A program made the translations under genes and the position numbers. DNA of 64,000 bases from Pseudoxanthomonas indica (GTDB taxonomy: Bacteria > Pseudomonadota > Gammaproteobacteria > Xanthomonadales > Xanthomonadaceae), in NCBI RefSeq assembly GCF_900167565.1, contig NZ_FUZV01000001.1:1116001-1180000 (forward strand). Direction: 5' to 3'. Shown here piece by piece: positions 55,719 to 64,000 of this stretch; position 1 is the stretch's first letter; every line of letters begins with the position of its first letter. The notes beneath the pieces are model-generated. The model ran no database searches. It was not told the origin of the DNA and worked only from the letters and a program-made list of their open reading frames with translations.

Positions 55719-55742
55719 GGCTGCGCGCGCTAGCGCGCAGCC
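55719..55742. terminator. Hairpin between convergent sirB1-like and rubredoxin genes
   Basis: A perfect 10-bp stem GGCTGCGCGC (55719-55728) with GCGCGCAGCC (55733-55742), loop GCTA. It lies between the two stop codons. No T tail on either side, so an intrinsic terminator is only probable. Confidence 0.45.
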
Positions 55743-55751
55743 CGCTGCGCC

Positions 55752-55940
55752 TCAGATTTCCACCATCTCGAAATCGTCCTTGGTCACGCCGCAATCCGGG
55801 CAGGTCCAGGTGTCGGGGATATCTTCCCAGCGGGTGCCCGGGGCGATGCCTTCTTCCGGCAGGCCGTCCGCTTCGTCATAGACAAAGCCGCAGACCACGC
55901 ACATCCAGGTGCGCCAGGTGGTGGCGGTGGCGTCGCTCAT
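55752..55940 (-). CDS. Rubredoxin
   Basis: 62 residues from ATG 55940. Two CxxCG knuckles, C14-V-V-C17-G and C47-P-D-C50-G, ligate one iron, with the usual [25 protein letters not shown] (shortened) between them. Small cytoplasmic electron carrier, possibly to an alkane or rubredoxin-dependent oxygenase. It has an eight-residue N-terminal extension (MSDATATTW). Divergent from thiE across 65 bases. Confidence 0.95.
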   Translation of the reverse strand: MSDATATTWRTWMCVVCGFVYDEADGLPEEGIAPGTRWEDIPDTWTCPDCGVTKDDFEMVEI

Positions 55941-56005
55941 TGGATAATGCATGCACGAGGGGGGCCGGCATTGTCCCACTCCCGCCCCAGCACCGGAAGT
56001 TGCAC

Positions 56006-56647
56006 ATGACCCCGTCCAGGCCGCTCGCCGGCCCACCGCCCCGCGGCCTGTATCTGATTACTCCGGATGACGCCGGCACCGCCTCCCTGCTGGCGCGCGT
56101 CGAGCCGTTGCTTTCCAGCGGCGCCGTCACCTGGCTGCAGTACCGCAACAAGACCGCCGGCGACGCGCTGCGGCACGAACAGGCGCTTGCCCTGCAGGCG
56201 CGTTGCGCCGCCGCCGGCGTGCCACTGATCATCAATGACGACGTGCGGTTGGCGCGTGCCGTTGGCGCGGCCGGCGTGCACCTGGGCGAGGACGATGGCG
56301 ACATTGCCGCCGCACGCGCCCTGCTGGGTCCGGCGGCCATCCTCGGCGCCTCCTGCTACGACGAGCAGGCGCTGGCGCAGCGCGCCGTGGCTGCCGGCGC
56401 CAGCTATGTGGCCTTTGGCGCGTTTTTCCCCACCCGCAGCAAGGACACCCATCGCCGCGCCAGCCCCGCGTTGCTGGCCGATGCGCAGGCGCTGGGCGTG
56501 GCGCGGGTGGCGATAGGCGGGATAACGCCGGACAATACCCCGGCCCTGGTGGCCGCGGGAGCAGACCTGGTCGCGGTGATTGCCGGCGTTTTCGAAGCGC
56601 CCGACCCGCTCGCCGCCGCGCGCGCCTACCAGGCCGCCTTCGCCTGA
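56006..56647 (+). CDS. thiE: Thiamine-phosphate synthase
   Basis: 213 residues from ATG 56006 with GGAAG upstream. Joins HMP-PP and HET-P to thiamine phosphate in a TIM barrel. Motifs: [66 protein letters not shown] and AIGGITPDN; the Mg-binding Asp and the TSK-like pyrophosphate loop (FFPTRSK) are intact. The next gene is hemL, 67 bases on, the usual thiE-hemL neighbourhood in Xanthomonadaceae. Confidence 0.96.
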   Translation: MTPSRPLAGPPPRGLYLITPDDAGTASLLARVEPLLSSGAVTWLQYRNKTAGDALRHEQALALQARCAAAGVPLIINDDVRLARAVGAAGVHLGEDDGDIAAARALLGPAAILGASCYDEQALAQRAVAAGASYVAFGAFFPTRSKDTHRRASPALLADAQALGVARVAIGGITPDNTPALVAAGADLVAVIAGVFEAPDPLAAARAYQAAFA

Positions 56648-56714
56648 CAGCCTGTCTGCCACGCGGCCGCCGCGTGCAGCACTCAGCCTTCCCCGTTTTC
56701 ATATCGGAACACCC

Positions 56715-58007
56715 ATGAACCACGATCAGTCACACCGCTTGTTCTCCCGCGCCCAGGAACTGCTGCCCGGCGGCGTCAATTCGCCCGTGCGCGCGTTCAA
56801 GTCGGTGGGCGGCGAGCCGTTCTTTGTCGAGCGTGCCGATGGCGCCTGGCTGTTTGACGTCGACGGCAACCGCTATATCGACTACGTGGGTTCGTGGGGC
56901 CCGATGATCGTCGGCCACAACCATCCTGCCGTGCGCAATGCGGTGAGCCAGGCGATCCAGAACGGTTTGTCGTTCGGCGCGCCCTGCCCGGCCGAAGTGA
57001 CCATGGCGGAAACCATCACCCGCCTGGTGCCTTCCTGCGAAATGGTGCGGATGGTCAATTCCGGCACCGAAGCCACGCTCTCGGCCATCCGTCTGGCGCG
57101 CGGCGCCACTGGCCGCAATCGCATCGTCAAATTCGAAGGCTGCTACCACGGCCATGGCGACTCGTTCCTGGTCAAGGCCGGCAGCGGCATGTTGACCCTG
57201 GGCGTGCCGACTTCGCCGGGCGTGCCGGCCGGCCTGAGCGAACTGACCCTGACCCTGAGCTACAACGATTTCGACGGCGCGACCGAACTGTTCCAGCAAT
57301 ACGGCAACGAAATCGCCTGCCTGATCATCGAACCGGTAGTCGGCAACGCCAACTGCCTGCCGCCGCGTGCCGGTTACCTGCAGCATCTGCGCGATCTGTG
57401 CACGCGCCATGGCGCGCTGCTGATCTTCGATGAAGTGATGACCGGCTTCCGTGTGGCCCTGGGCGGTGCGCAGGCGCACTACGGCATCACCCCGGATCTG
57501 AGCACCTTCGGCAAGGTGATTGGCGGCGGCATGCCGGTGGGCGCCTATGGCGGTCGCCGCGATCTGCTGTCGCAGATTGCCCCGTCCGGCCCGATCTACC
57601 AGGCCGGCACGTTGAGCGGCAATCCGGTGGCGATGGCGGCGGGTCTGGCGATGCTGGAACTGATCCAGGCGCCGGGCTTCCATGATCGCCTGGCCGCTGC
57701 GTCGAACACGCTCTGCGACGGCCTGGAAGCAGCAGCGCGCGATGCCGGCGTGCCCTTCACCACCACCCGCGTGGGCGGCATGTTCGGCATGTTCTTCACC
57801 GATCAGCAGGTCGATACCTACGCGCAGGCGGTGGCCTGCGATATTGGCGCGTTCAATACTTTCTTCCACGCGATGCTGGAACGCGGCGTGTTCCTGGCGC
57901 CGTCGGCGTTCGAGGCCGGCTTCATGTCCAGCGCGCACGATGACGCGGTGATTGCCGACACTCTCACAGCCGCGCGCGAAGCCTTCCAGGTGGTCGCCGC
58001 CGCATGA
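56715..58007 (+). CDS. hemL: Glutamate-1-semialdehyde 2,1-aminomutase
   Basis: 430 residues from ATG 56715 ([20 protein letters not shown]). PLP-dependent class III enzyme that makes 5-aminolevulinate for heme in the C5 pathway. Key features: [45 protein letters not shown] and the Schiff-base Lys267 in [18 protein letters not shown]. The substrate-gating and C-terminal [12 protein letters not shown] segments are complete. Its stop overlaps the HAD start (ATGA). Confidence 0.97.
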   Translation: MNHDQSHRLFSRAQELLPGGVNSPVRAFKSVGGEPFFVERADGAWLFDVDGNRYIDYVGSWGPMIVGHNHPAVRNAVSQAIQNGLSFGAPCPAEVTMAETITRLVPSCEMVRMVNSGTEATLSAIRLARGATGRNRIVKFEGCYHGHGDSFLVKAGSGMLTLGVPTSPGVPAGLSELTLTLSYNDFDGATELFQQYGNEIACLIIEPVVGNANCLPPRAGYLQHLRDLCTRHGALLIFDEVMTGFRVALGGAQAHYGITPDLSTFGKVIGGGMPVGAYGGRRDLLSQIAPSGPIYQAGTLSGNPVAMAAGLAMLELIQAPGFHDRLAAASNTLCDGLEAAARDAGVPFTTTRVGGMFGMFFTDQQVDTYAQAVACDIGAFNTFFHAMLERGVFLAPSAFEAGFMSSAHDDAVIADTLTAAREAFQVVAAA

Positions 58008-58645
58008 GCGGCGCCGATGCGCGCGGCTGGCCAGTGAAGACCCCGCGCATCCGCCACGTGCTGTTCGATTTCGACGGCGTGCTGGCGGACTATCACCACG
58101 AAGTACGCATCGGTCATCTGGCCCGCCACAGCGGCATGCCGCACGAACACGTGCGCGAAGTGCTGTTCGGTTCCGGCCTGGAAACCGCCTACGACAGTGG
58201 CGGCATCGACACCGATGATTACCTCGCGCGCCTGGGCAGCGGCCTGGCCTGCAGCCTCGATGCGGACACCTGGATCGAGGCGCGGGTGGCCGGCAGCTTC
58301 GCCATCGACGAAGTGCTGGAACAGATCGAAGCGCTGGATCCGGCGCTGGAGCTGGGCGTGCTGACCAACAACGGCGTGATGATGGCGCAGGTGATTCCGC
58401 GCGTCGTCGAACGCATCTATCCGCGCCTGCAGGGCCGGGTGCTGTGCAGCGGCGGATTCCAGCTGCGCAAGCCCGAACCGCGCATCTTCACGTTGGCGCT
58501 GGAGACACTGGGTTGGCAAGCCGCGCACACGTTGTTTGTCGATGACGTGTTCGCCAACGTCCAGGGCGCGCGCGAAGCGGGCCTGCATGCTGACACCGTG
58601 TCCAGCGGGCGGACACTACGCAAGGTGTTGAAGCGCTACCTTTGA
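58004..58645 (+). CDS. HAD superfamily hydrolase (HAD-IA)
   Basis: 213 residues. Haloacid dehalogenase-like hydrolase, subclass IA: motif I DFDGVL (nucleophile and acid/base Asp, about residues 22-27), motif II LTNNG, motif III Lys in LRKPEPRIF and motif [13 protein letters not shown]. Class I cap between motifs I and II. The phosphatase substrate is unknown. Translationally coupled to hemL by ATGA. Confidence 0.92.
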   Translation: MSGADARGWPVKTPRIRHVLFDFDGVLADYHHEVRIGHLARHSGMPHEHVREVLFGSGLETAYDSGGIDTDDYLARLGSGLACSLDADTWIEARVAGSFAIDEVLEQIEALDPALELGVLTNNGVMMAQVIPRVVERIYPRLQGRVLCSGGFQLRKPEPRIFTLALETLGWQAAHTLFVDDVFANVQGAREAGLHADTVSSGRTLRKVLKRYL

Positions 58646-58668
58646 GCGGGCCGGCCAGCGCCGGCCGC

Positions 58669-59004
58669 CTACACCAAATGCAGGGCCTTGCGCTCACCCA
58701 GCGTGGTCTTCCAGGGCAAGGCGTGGCATTGATGCACATAGACGGTAGCGTGCAGATGACGCGGCACGGAATACCAGACGCTCGTTTGGAACGGTCCTTC
58801 GACCTTGGTCACCATGTCGTCCGGTGAAGCGGGGACTATTTGGCCATTCAACGTGCGCCCATGCACGGGATGTGTGCGCAGGTAGTCCTGGGCATAGGCG
58901 ATGCACGTGGACTGGGCAAGCTTGGGCGTCGCGAATGCCGCGACCACCCACCCTGTCGCCAACAGGAAAACAGCGATGACAGCCCTGGCTAGTGGTCGCT
59001 TCAT
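58669..59004 (-). CDS. Small membrane-anchored or exported protein, coupled to argD
   Basis: 111 residues from ATG 59004, whose start overlaps the argD stop (ATGA). N-terminal hydrophobic segment RAVIAVFLLATGWVVAAFA is a signal peptide or anchor. The remaining 80 or so residues contain two cysteines (STCIAYAQDYLRTHP and VHQCHALPWK), consistent with a periplasmic disulfide. No family recognised. Coupling to argD suggests co-translation, not a shared function. Confidence 0.75.
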   Translation of the reverse strand: MKRPLARAVIAVFLLATGWVVAAFATPKLAQSTCIAYAQDYLRTHPVHGRTLNGQIVPASPDDMVTKVEGPFQTSVWYSVPRHLHATVYVHQCHALPWKTTLGERKALHLV

Positions 59005-60227
59005 CCGCGCCCGGCAAAAACCTTGAGCGCCGCATGCAAACGCGCGCAGCCTTCGGTCAGTTCGGCGTCGGTGAGGTTGAGCGGCGGCACGAAGCGCAGC
59101 ACATCCGGACCGGCCTGCAGCATCAGCAGGCCATGGGCGGCGGCGTGATCGAGGATCTCGCCGGCGCGACCGGCGTATGCCGGCTTCAAAACGGCGCCCA
59201 GCATCAAGCCACGTCCGCGCACCTGCGCGAACAGACCCAGTTCGGCATCGATCTTCGTCAGCGCGGCGCGTAAGGCATTGGACTGGCGCGAGACGTTGTT
59301 GGCAATCGCCGGCGAGGACAGCTTGCGCAGCGCCACGCGCGCCACCGCTGCGGCCAGTGGATTGCCGCCGAAGGTGGTGCCATGCGCACCGAACTGCATG
59401 ACCTCCGCGACCTTGGGTCCGGCCAGCATCGCGCCAATCGGGAAGCCGCCGCCCAGCGCCTTGGCCAGGGTGACGATGTCCGGCTTCACGCCGTCCTGCC
59501 AGTGCGCGAACAGGGTGCCGGTGCGGCCCATGCCGGACTGGATTTCATCCAGCACCAGCAGCGCGCCATGGTGATCGCACAACTCGCGCACCGCGCTCAG
59601 GAAGCCCGGCGCGGCCGGCATCACCCCGCCCTCGCCCTGCACCGGTTCCAGCATCACCGCGGCCACATCGCCGGCCGCCATCGCGATTTCCAGCTGGGTG
59701 ATGTCGTTGAAGTCGACATAGCGGAAGCCTGGCGGCAGTGGCTCGTAGCCTTCCTGGTACTTGGGTTGCGCGGTGGCGGTGACCGCCGCCAGCGTGCGGC
59801 CGTGGAAGCTGCCACGGAAGGTGACGATCACGCGCTTGTCCGGCGTGCGGCCTTGGCTGGCGGCGTACTTGCGCACCAGCTTGATCGCCGCTTCGTTGGC
59901 TTCGGCGCCGGAGTTGCACAGGAACACGCGGCTGGCGAAACGTGATGCCGCCACCAGTTCCTCGGCCAGCCGCAGCGGCGGCTCGCTGTGGAAGACATTG
60001 CTGGTGTGCCAGATCTTGCCGGCCTGCTCGTTCAATGCGGCAAGCAGGTCGGGATCGGCATGGCCCAGGCCGCACACGGCAATGCCCGCGGAGAAGTCGA
60101 CGTAGTCGCGCCCTTCGCTGTCCCACACGCGCGCGCCCTGGCCGCGGTCCAGGATCACCTCGCGCTGGCGGTAGATGGGCAGGTAGTACTGCTGGGCCTT
60201 GGCGATCAAATCGGCGGACGTGGTCAT
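59001..60227 (-). CDS. argD: Acetylornithine/succinyldiaminopimelate aminotransferase
   Basis: 408 residues from ATG 60227 (MTTSADLIAKAQQYYLPIY); the frame extends upstream with a His/Ala-rich stretch that is dropped. Class III PLP transaminase of arginine (and possibly lysine) biosynthesis. VFLCNSGAEANEAAIKLVRK, TFRGSFHGRTLAAVTAT, VLDEIQSGMGRTG and the Schiff-base Lys256 in TLAKALGGGFPIGAML are clear. Class III enzymes are similar; the best fit is ArgD. Coupled to the downstream small protein. Confidence 0.93.
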   Translation of the reverse strand: MTTSADLIAKAQQYYLPIYRQREVILDRGQGARVWDSEGRDYVDFSAGIAVCGLGHADPDLLAALNEQAGKIWHTSNVFHSEPPLRLAEELVAASRFASRVFLCNSGAEANEAAIKLVRKYAASQGRTPDKRVIVTFRGSFHGRTLAAVTATAQPKYQEGYEPLPPGFRYVDFNDITQLEIAMAAGDVAAVMLEPVQGEGGVMPAAPGFLSAVRELCDHHGALLVLDEIQSGMGRTGTLFAHWQDGVKPDIVTLAKALGGGFPIGAMLAGPKVAEVMQFGAHGTTFGGNPLAAAVARVALRKLSSPAIANNVSRQSNALRAALTKIDAELGLFAQVRGRGLMLGAVLKPAYAGRAGEILDHAAAHGLLMLQAGPDVLRFVPPLNLTDAELTEGCARLHAALKVFAGRG

Positions 60228-60339
60228 GGGAGCGGGCGTGGCGAGGTGATGAGCGAGCACGCATTGTCGCGCAAAGCCCCGCGCCCTGCCCGCAGCCCGC
60301 AGGTGTGGGAGCCGCGGGCGGCAGCACAGGGCTCACCCA

Positions 60340-61002
60340 CTACAACGACGCGATCTGGCCCAGGTTGCGCAACAACAGCGGGTCGCCACCGGCGCCGACC
60401 CGCGCCAGCCGTGCGTGGCGCTGCCGGGCGGCGTCGCGCTGGTGGGCGCTGGCCACCAGCGCGGCGGCGAAATGCAGGGCCGGTTCGCGCCGCAGGGCGA
60501 TGGCCTCGTCGATGCGCAGCGCGCCGTTCTGGCGCGCGGCCACCCGGCGCAGGGCGGTCGCGTCGACCCGGCCGATGCCCGGCATGTCGTAGCCCTGCAG
60601 GCGCACCACGTCTTCCAGGGTCTCGTCGAAATAGCCGGCATCGAACAAGGCCAGCGCGCGCGCCTGCGGCGTGGTCGCGGCGGCGATGCGCGCCTCCAGC
60701 CGATCCGACAGCTCGGTGAGCGCGCGTGCATCGGCGCTGGCGTAGATGGCGGCGCGGCGCAGTGTTTCCATGCGCGCAATCACCGGCGTGTCCGCGCCCA
60801 GCAAGGCCTGGGTGCGCGCGCCCAGCTGGCGCAGATCGAATCGGGCGTCGGGCTGGTTCCAGCCCGCTCCCCACGGCAGGCTGGGTTGTCCCTGCACCTG
60901 GAAGGGATGGCAGAGCAGCGGTGGGCCCGCCCATGCCGTGTTGGCCACCCAGTACAGCAGCGACAACGCGATGCAGAACAGAAGCGAGGGTTTGCGGTTC
61001 AT
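60340..61002 (-). CDS. Exported protein of unknown function, downstream of sigma/FecR-like pair
   Basis: 220 residues from ATG 61002 (MNRKPSLLFCIALSLLYWVA); GGAG lies eight bases upstream. Signal peptide ends near NTAWA. The mature part is Ala/Arg-rich and helical (RMETLRRAAIYASADARALTELSDRLEARI, shortened), with tandem helical pairs that look TPR-like. One cysteine near the start of the mature chain (PPLLCHPF). It is 90 bases behind the FecR-like gene on the same strand and may belong to the same unit. Family not recognised. Confidence 0.75.
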   Translation of the reverse strand: MNRKPSLLFCIALSLLYWVANTAWAGPPLLCHPFQVQGQPSLPWGAGWNQPDARFDLRQLGARTQALLGADTPVIARMETLRRAAIYASADARALTELSDRLEARIAAATTPQARALALFDAGYFDETLEDVVRLQGYDMPGIGRVDATALRRVAARQNGALRIDEAIALRREPALHFAAALVASAHQRDAARQRHARLARVGAGGDPLLLRNLGQIASL

Positions 61003-61092
61003 GGCAAGGCTCCAGGGCAGAGAGCGCGGAGTGCGCATGACAAGGAGGTGCAGGAGGCAGCGAGTGTTAGCAGCGCAACAGGCTCGACAGAT

Positions 61093-62196
61093 TCAAGGCG
61101 CGTCGGCGTCCAGCATCTTGTCAGCCGAACCACTGGCCGGCAGCGCATCGGCCCAATGCAGCCACCAGCGTTTCGTGCGCGGATACGGCAGCTGCTCCCA
61201 CCACAGGTTGTAGGCGCGTGGACCCTCGCGCCGGATCTGTTCGCGGGTCAACTGCGCATCGGCCGGCATCAACTGGACCAAACGCTCGTAGACCGGTCCG
61301 TCCAGCAACTGCGGATGCTGGCGCAGCAGGACCAGCAGACTCAACGCGTCCTGCGGCTGCGCTTGCGCCACCAGGGCATCGATGCGTGGGTCCCGGGGCT
61401 GGATGCGGCGCGTGGCGTCCACGGCCTTCAGTGCCTGGCGGAACGCCGCGCTGGAGCGCAGATCGTAGGGCGTGCCCGGCCGACCGCCCGCCGCGATGTC
61501 CAGGCGCGCGCCTTGCGGCACCAGCACTTCGCTCCAGCCGTTGTCCCACTGCACCCAGCCGCTGCTGACGGTGACGCTGCCGCTGCCGTCGGGCTGCGCA
61601 CGCAGGACGAACTCGCAGCCCAGATCGATGACGTCGCCACGCGGCGTGGCCACGCCAAACTGTCCCGGCGGCGCCCACACCCGCGCCCACAGCACGCCTT
61701 GCTGCAATTGGGTGCGGTGGCGGCCTGTGCGGGTCTGCACGATGCGGAAGCGCGAGTGCTCGCCAATCACCACCTCGCCGATGCGCGCCGCGCGCAGGTG
61801 CACGCGTGCATCCGCACCGGTCGCCAGCCATTGGCCTGGCGCCAGACGATCCTCTTCGCCCTGGCGTACGCCTTGCACCTGCGGCGCGCCGACCACCTCG
61901 CTGATCCGCCACGCCTGGTCCTGCGGCCATTGCAGCCGATGGCGCAGGCCTTCGGCCATGCCAACACTCAGGAACAACGAGGCCGCCAACGCCGCCGCCA
62001 CGCGACCGAAGCGGCGTCGACGCGTCCGTGCGCTCAGGGCCGCGGCACCGGCCTCCAGCACGCGCGGCTGCAGGGGCTGCGCGCGCCAGGCCAGCGGGGC
62101 CAGTGCGCTCTGCACGGCCAGCACGTCCGGATCCGGCTCACCCTGGCCATCCCACAGGTAGTCAGGCGCATCGTCAGGCGGAAGTCGAATCGTCAT
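61093..62196 (-). CDS. FecR-like domain protein (anti-sigma-associated)
   Basis: 367 residues. An Arg-rich turn (RTRRRRFGRVAAAL) leads into a membrane helix (VAAALAASLFLSVGMAEG) and then a FecR-like beta-rich domain (GQWLATGADARVHLRAARIGE; WAPPGQFGVATPRGDVIDLG; GWVQWDNGWSEVLVPQGARL). Classical FecR proteins are periplasmic-signal transducers that control an ECF sigma factor. The C-terminal 100 residues are Leu/Gln-rich. Start overlaps the sigma-factor stop (ATGA). Confidence 0.85.
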   Translation of the reverse strand: MTIRLPPDDAPDYLWDGQGEPDPDVLAVQSALAPLAWRAQPLQPRVLEAGAAALSARTRRRRFGRVAAALAASLFLSVGMAEGLRHRLQWPQDQAWRISEVVGAPQVQGVRQGEEDRLAPGQWLATGADARVHLRAARIGEVVIGEHSRFRIVQTRTGRHRTQLQQGVLWARVWAPPGQFGVATPRGDVIDLGCEFVLRAQPDGSGSVTVSSGWVQWDNGWSEVLVPQGARLDIAAGGRPGTPYDLRSSAAFRQALKAVDATRRIQPRDPRIDALVAQAQPQDALSLLVLLRQHPQLLDGPVYERLVQLMPADAQLTREQIRREGPRAYNLWWEQLPYPRTKRWWLHWADALPASGSADKMLDADAP

Positions 62197-62732
62197 CGGT
62201 GGCCTCCCTCGACCGGGATGGACAGGGCCGCGCGCAGCAGGCTCATGCCGCGATGCAGGTTGACCCGCACGCTGCCGTGGCTGAGCCCCGTGCGCTCGGC
62301 AATCTCTGGCCCGTTCAAGCCTTCGGCCAGGCGCAGCAACAGGGTTTCGCGGTAGGCCGCCGGCAAGGCCTGGATCGCCGCCAGCACACGTCCGGCCTCC
62401 AGGCGCTGCTCGGGCGTGGCGGACAGGTCGGCCAGCGATTCGGCCGCGCCAGCGACGGTCCGCGGAGCGCGGCGCCGGCCCTCCACGGCCGCCCGCCGCG
62501 CGATGCTGATGATCCAGCCGGGAAACGCCGCCGGCTCGTGCAGGGTGTGCAGCCGCTGCAACGCGGTTTCAAAGACGTCCTGGGTCAGGTCATCGGCATC
62601 GGCCGGTTGCAGGCGGGCCAGCAACACGCCATGGACCACCGGCGCGAAACGCTGGTACAGCGCGGCCATCGCCGCCTGCGAACCAGCGCGCGCAGCATGG
62701 ACCAGCGTAGCGGTCGATGCGGAATCGTCCAT
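62193..62732 (-). CDS. ECF sigma-70 family RNA polymerase sigma factor
   Basis: 179 residues from ATG 62732. Sigma region 2 with LQPADADDLTQDVFETALQRLHTL (shortened) and the FPGWIISIARR segment, and region 4 helix-turn-helix LPAAYRETLLLRLAEGLNGPEIAERTGLSHGSVRVNLHRG (shortened). No region 3. It would recruit RNA polymerase to a small regulon, under control of the coupled FecR-like protein. The isochorismatase-like gene ends 54 bases upstream. Confidence 0.93.
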   Translation of the reverse strand: MDDSASTATLVHAARAGSQAAMAALYQRFAPVVHGVLLARLQPADADDLTQDVFETALQRLHTLHEPAAFPGWIISIARRAAVEGRRRAPRTVAGAAESLADLSATPEQRLEAGRVLAAIQALPAAYRETLLLRLAEGLNGPEIAERTGLSHGSVRVNLHRGMSLLRAALSIPVEGGHR

Positions 62733-62786
62733 GCCCCTCCAGCGGTGTCATCTCAAGGACGGCGTGGAAGGGCCATGTGTTAACTG

Positions 62787-63338
62787 TCAGGCGAAGACGA
62801 CCTGCTCGGCGAACGCGATGTCGGCTGCCGGCACGGCGCGGATGCGCGGGCCGAAGCTGGTGATTTCCGGCAGGGTGGCATTGTGGTGCTGGCGGATCTG
62901 CGCGGCGCTGGCGTGCGCCTTGTCGTGGGTGGTGTGCGCATCGGCGGCCAGGATGACCGCATAGCCATGGGCGGCCGCGCTGCGGGTGGTGGTGTCCACG
63001 CAAAATTCGCTGGCGTAGCCGCAGATGATCAGTTCCTGCACGCCCAGGAAGGCCAGCACTTCATCCAGTCCGGTGCGAAGGAAGGAATCGGGCGTGGTCT
63101 TGCGCAGGCGGCGGTCGCTGGCGTCCAGTTGCAGACGCGCGTCGAGCTGCCAGCCCGCCGAGTCGGCTTCCATGTCGCCGGCGCGCTCGTGTTGCACGCA
63201 GATGACGGGGACGCCGTCGCGGCGGGCACGCGCACTCAGATCGTTGATGCAGGCGATCACCTGATCCGCATCGGCCGGCGGCGGCGTGGTGGCGAACAAT
63301 CCCTGTTGCACATCGATGATCAGCAATGCCTGGCTCAT
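62787..63338 (-). CDS. Cysteine hydrolase of the isochorismatase superfamily
   Basis: 183 residues. Catalytic triad of the superfamily is readable: Asp9 (LLIIDVQ), Lys80 (RKTTPDSF) and Cys113 (ASEFCVDTTTRSAAAHG). The cis-peptide segment GYASEF and the metal-side VQHE pattern are conserved. Substrates in the family are amides (nicotinamide, isochorismate, peroxyureidoacrylate); none can be assigned. No fused carrier domain, so not an isochorismatase of siderophore assembly. Confidence 0.93.
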   Translation of the reverse strand: MSQALLIIDVQQGLFATTPPPADADQVIACINDLSARARRDGVPVICVQHERAGDMEADSAGWQLDARLQLDASDRRLRKTTPDSFLRTGLDEVLAFLGVQELIICGYASEFCVDTTTRSAAAHGYAVILAADAHTTHDKAHASAAQIRQHHNATLPEITSFGPRIRAVPAADIAFAEQVVFA

Positions 63339-63443
63339 CGCGACTCCCCTTTCGATTTGACCGGATCAGCATCCTTCATCTGCGCGCCGAAGCCAAGCTG
63401 GCTCCGCTGCGAGGTTCAGCCGCCGGCGACCGGCGGCAGGGTC

Positions 63444-63866
63444 TTACCATTCGCCGCTGTTGGCCATCGACATCCAGGGTTCCTGCGCCGGCAGGGCGGC
63501 GCCCTTCTGCAGCAGTTCGATCGAGATCCGATCCGGGGTCCGCACGAAGGCCATGCGGCCATCGCGCGGCGGCCGGTTGATGGTCACGCCCATGCCTTGC
63601 AGATGCGCGCACAAGCCGTAGATGTCGTCCACTTCAAAGGCCAGGTGGCCGAAATTGCGCGCACTGCCGTAGTCCTCGTCCGAACCCCAGTTGTGGGTCA
63701 GCTCCACTTCGGCTTCCGGATTGGCCGGCGCGGCGAAGTAGACCAGGGTGAACTTGCCGGCTTCGCTGTCCATGCGCCGGGTCTGCACCAGGCCCAGGCC
63801 AGCGGTGAGGAAGTAGGAGGTGGCGTCCAGATCGTGGACGCGGATCATGGCGTGCAGGTACTTCAT
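63444..63866 (-). CDS. VOC family (lactoylglutathione lyase-like) protein
   Basis: 140 residues. Glyoxalase I-like: H5 in MKYLHAMIRVHDLDATSYFL, E52-like VELTHNW, H in NFGHLAFEVDDIYGL and E in RISIELLQKG give a His/Glu set consistent with a metal site. It has the GHLAFEVDDIY motif of GloA. Related proteins can be glyoxalase I or other VOC enzymes. It is 21 bases downstream of the truncated membrane gene. Confidence 0.85.
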   Translation of the reverse strand: MKYLHAMIRVHDLDATSYFLTAGLGLVQTRRMDSEAGKFTLVYFAAPANPEAEVELTHNWGSDEDYGSARNFGHLAFEVDDIYGLCAHLQGMGVTINRPPRDGRMAFVRTPDRISIELLQKGAALPAQEPWMSMANSGEW

Positions 63867-63887
63867 CGGCGGATCTCGTGATTTGAT

Positions 63888-64000
63888 TCAGGAAAAAATT
63901 CGGGCGCGTTGCGGCCGGTGCGCCCAGGCCAGGCCGAGCAGGCAGGCCAGGATCAGCACGCTGTATTCAACGCCATTGCGGCCCAGGCCCACCACGAACC
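63888..64000 (-). CDS. C-terminal end of a membrane protein (truncated by window edge)
   Basis: The minus strand is open from the window edge to TGA at 63888-63890, giving about 37 codons: FVVGLGRNGVEYSVLILACL followed by LGLAWAHRPQRARIFS. One helix is strongly hydrophobic and the tail is basic. The RNGVEYSVLIL pattern resembles the last helix of DoxX-family proteins, but too little is present to be sure. It precedes the VOC gene by 21 bases and is probably its operon partner. Confidence 0.55.
   Translation of the reverse strand, partial: FVVGLGRNGVEYSVLILACLLGLAWAHRPQRARIFS

Overview
This 64 kb, GC-rich window is ordinary chromosome from a gammaproteobacterium, almost certainly of the family Xanthomonadaceae (Lysobacteraceae). 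The evidence is the pilMNOPQ cluster divergent from a PBP1a gene, the rpoZ-spoT pair, the ygfB-pepP / zapA-6S RNA-fthC neighbourhood, type B L31, and dispersed GC-rich palindromes of the kind common in Xanthomonas, Stenotrophomonas and Pseudoxanthomonas. The genus cannot be fixed from sequence reading alone. I saw no prophage, CRISPR array, intact insertion sequence, rRNA or tRNA.

Layout. 1-4000: the tail of an unknown gene, transketolase and a DAACS-type symporter. 4077-10983: a tightly overlapping Bat operon (moxR, DUF58, DUF4381, batA, a batB-TPR fusion, batD). 11133-17050: a small exported protein, then the type IV pilus assembly and secretin operon pilMNOPQ. 17269-21838: PBP1a, a conserved unknown, an AraC regulator and a VOC protein. 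22038-22787: an unusual lower-GC exported repeat protein. 22843-27840: citrate synthase, L31 type B, nucleoside hydrolase, RecG. 27946-34005: a beta-helix lipoprotein, a diheme cytochrome c and a TonB-dependent receptor in one apparent operon, divergent from an AraC regulator. 34047-42401: RidA, a DHFR-fold protein, SpoT, RpoZ, Gmk, YicC, and then RNase PH, VOC, RdgB and HemW on the other strand. 42518-45258: DUF1631 and PilZ genes. 45305-49017: two M24 peptidases (PepQ, PepP) converging on a repeat-filled spacer, plus YgfB. 49154-53202: a PAS-GGDEF-EAL protein, a ZapB-like protein, ZapA, 6S RNA and 5-formyl-THF cyclo-ligase. 53210-64000: EVE, RpiA, DUF192, SirB1-like, rubredoxin, ThiE, HemL, HAD, ArgD, an ECF sigma/FecR-like pair, a cysteine hydrolase, a glyoxalase-fold protein and a truncated membrane protein.

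Most genes are housekeeping. The parts that most deserve a second look are the beta-helix lipoprotein/diheme cytochrome/TonB receptor/AraC locus, the eight-cysteine tandem-repeat exported protein at 22038, a multi-hairpin intergenic repeat present twice (46861-46979 and 52403-52515) with compensatory stem changes, two long inverted repeats between pepQ and pepP, and an ECF sigma/FecR-like pair with an exported protein but no adjacent TonB receptor.

Start codons were chosen from ribosome-binding sites, overlaps with the upstream gene and family-typical N-termini. Several are GTG or TTG (pilM, gltA, DUF1631, zapA, rdgB, beta-helix lipoprotein). No database search could be run; family names rest on recognised motifs and gene order.
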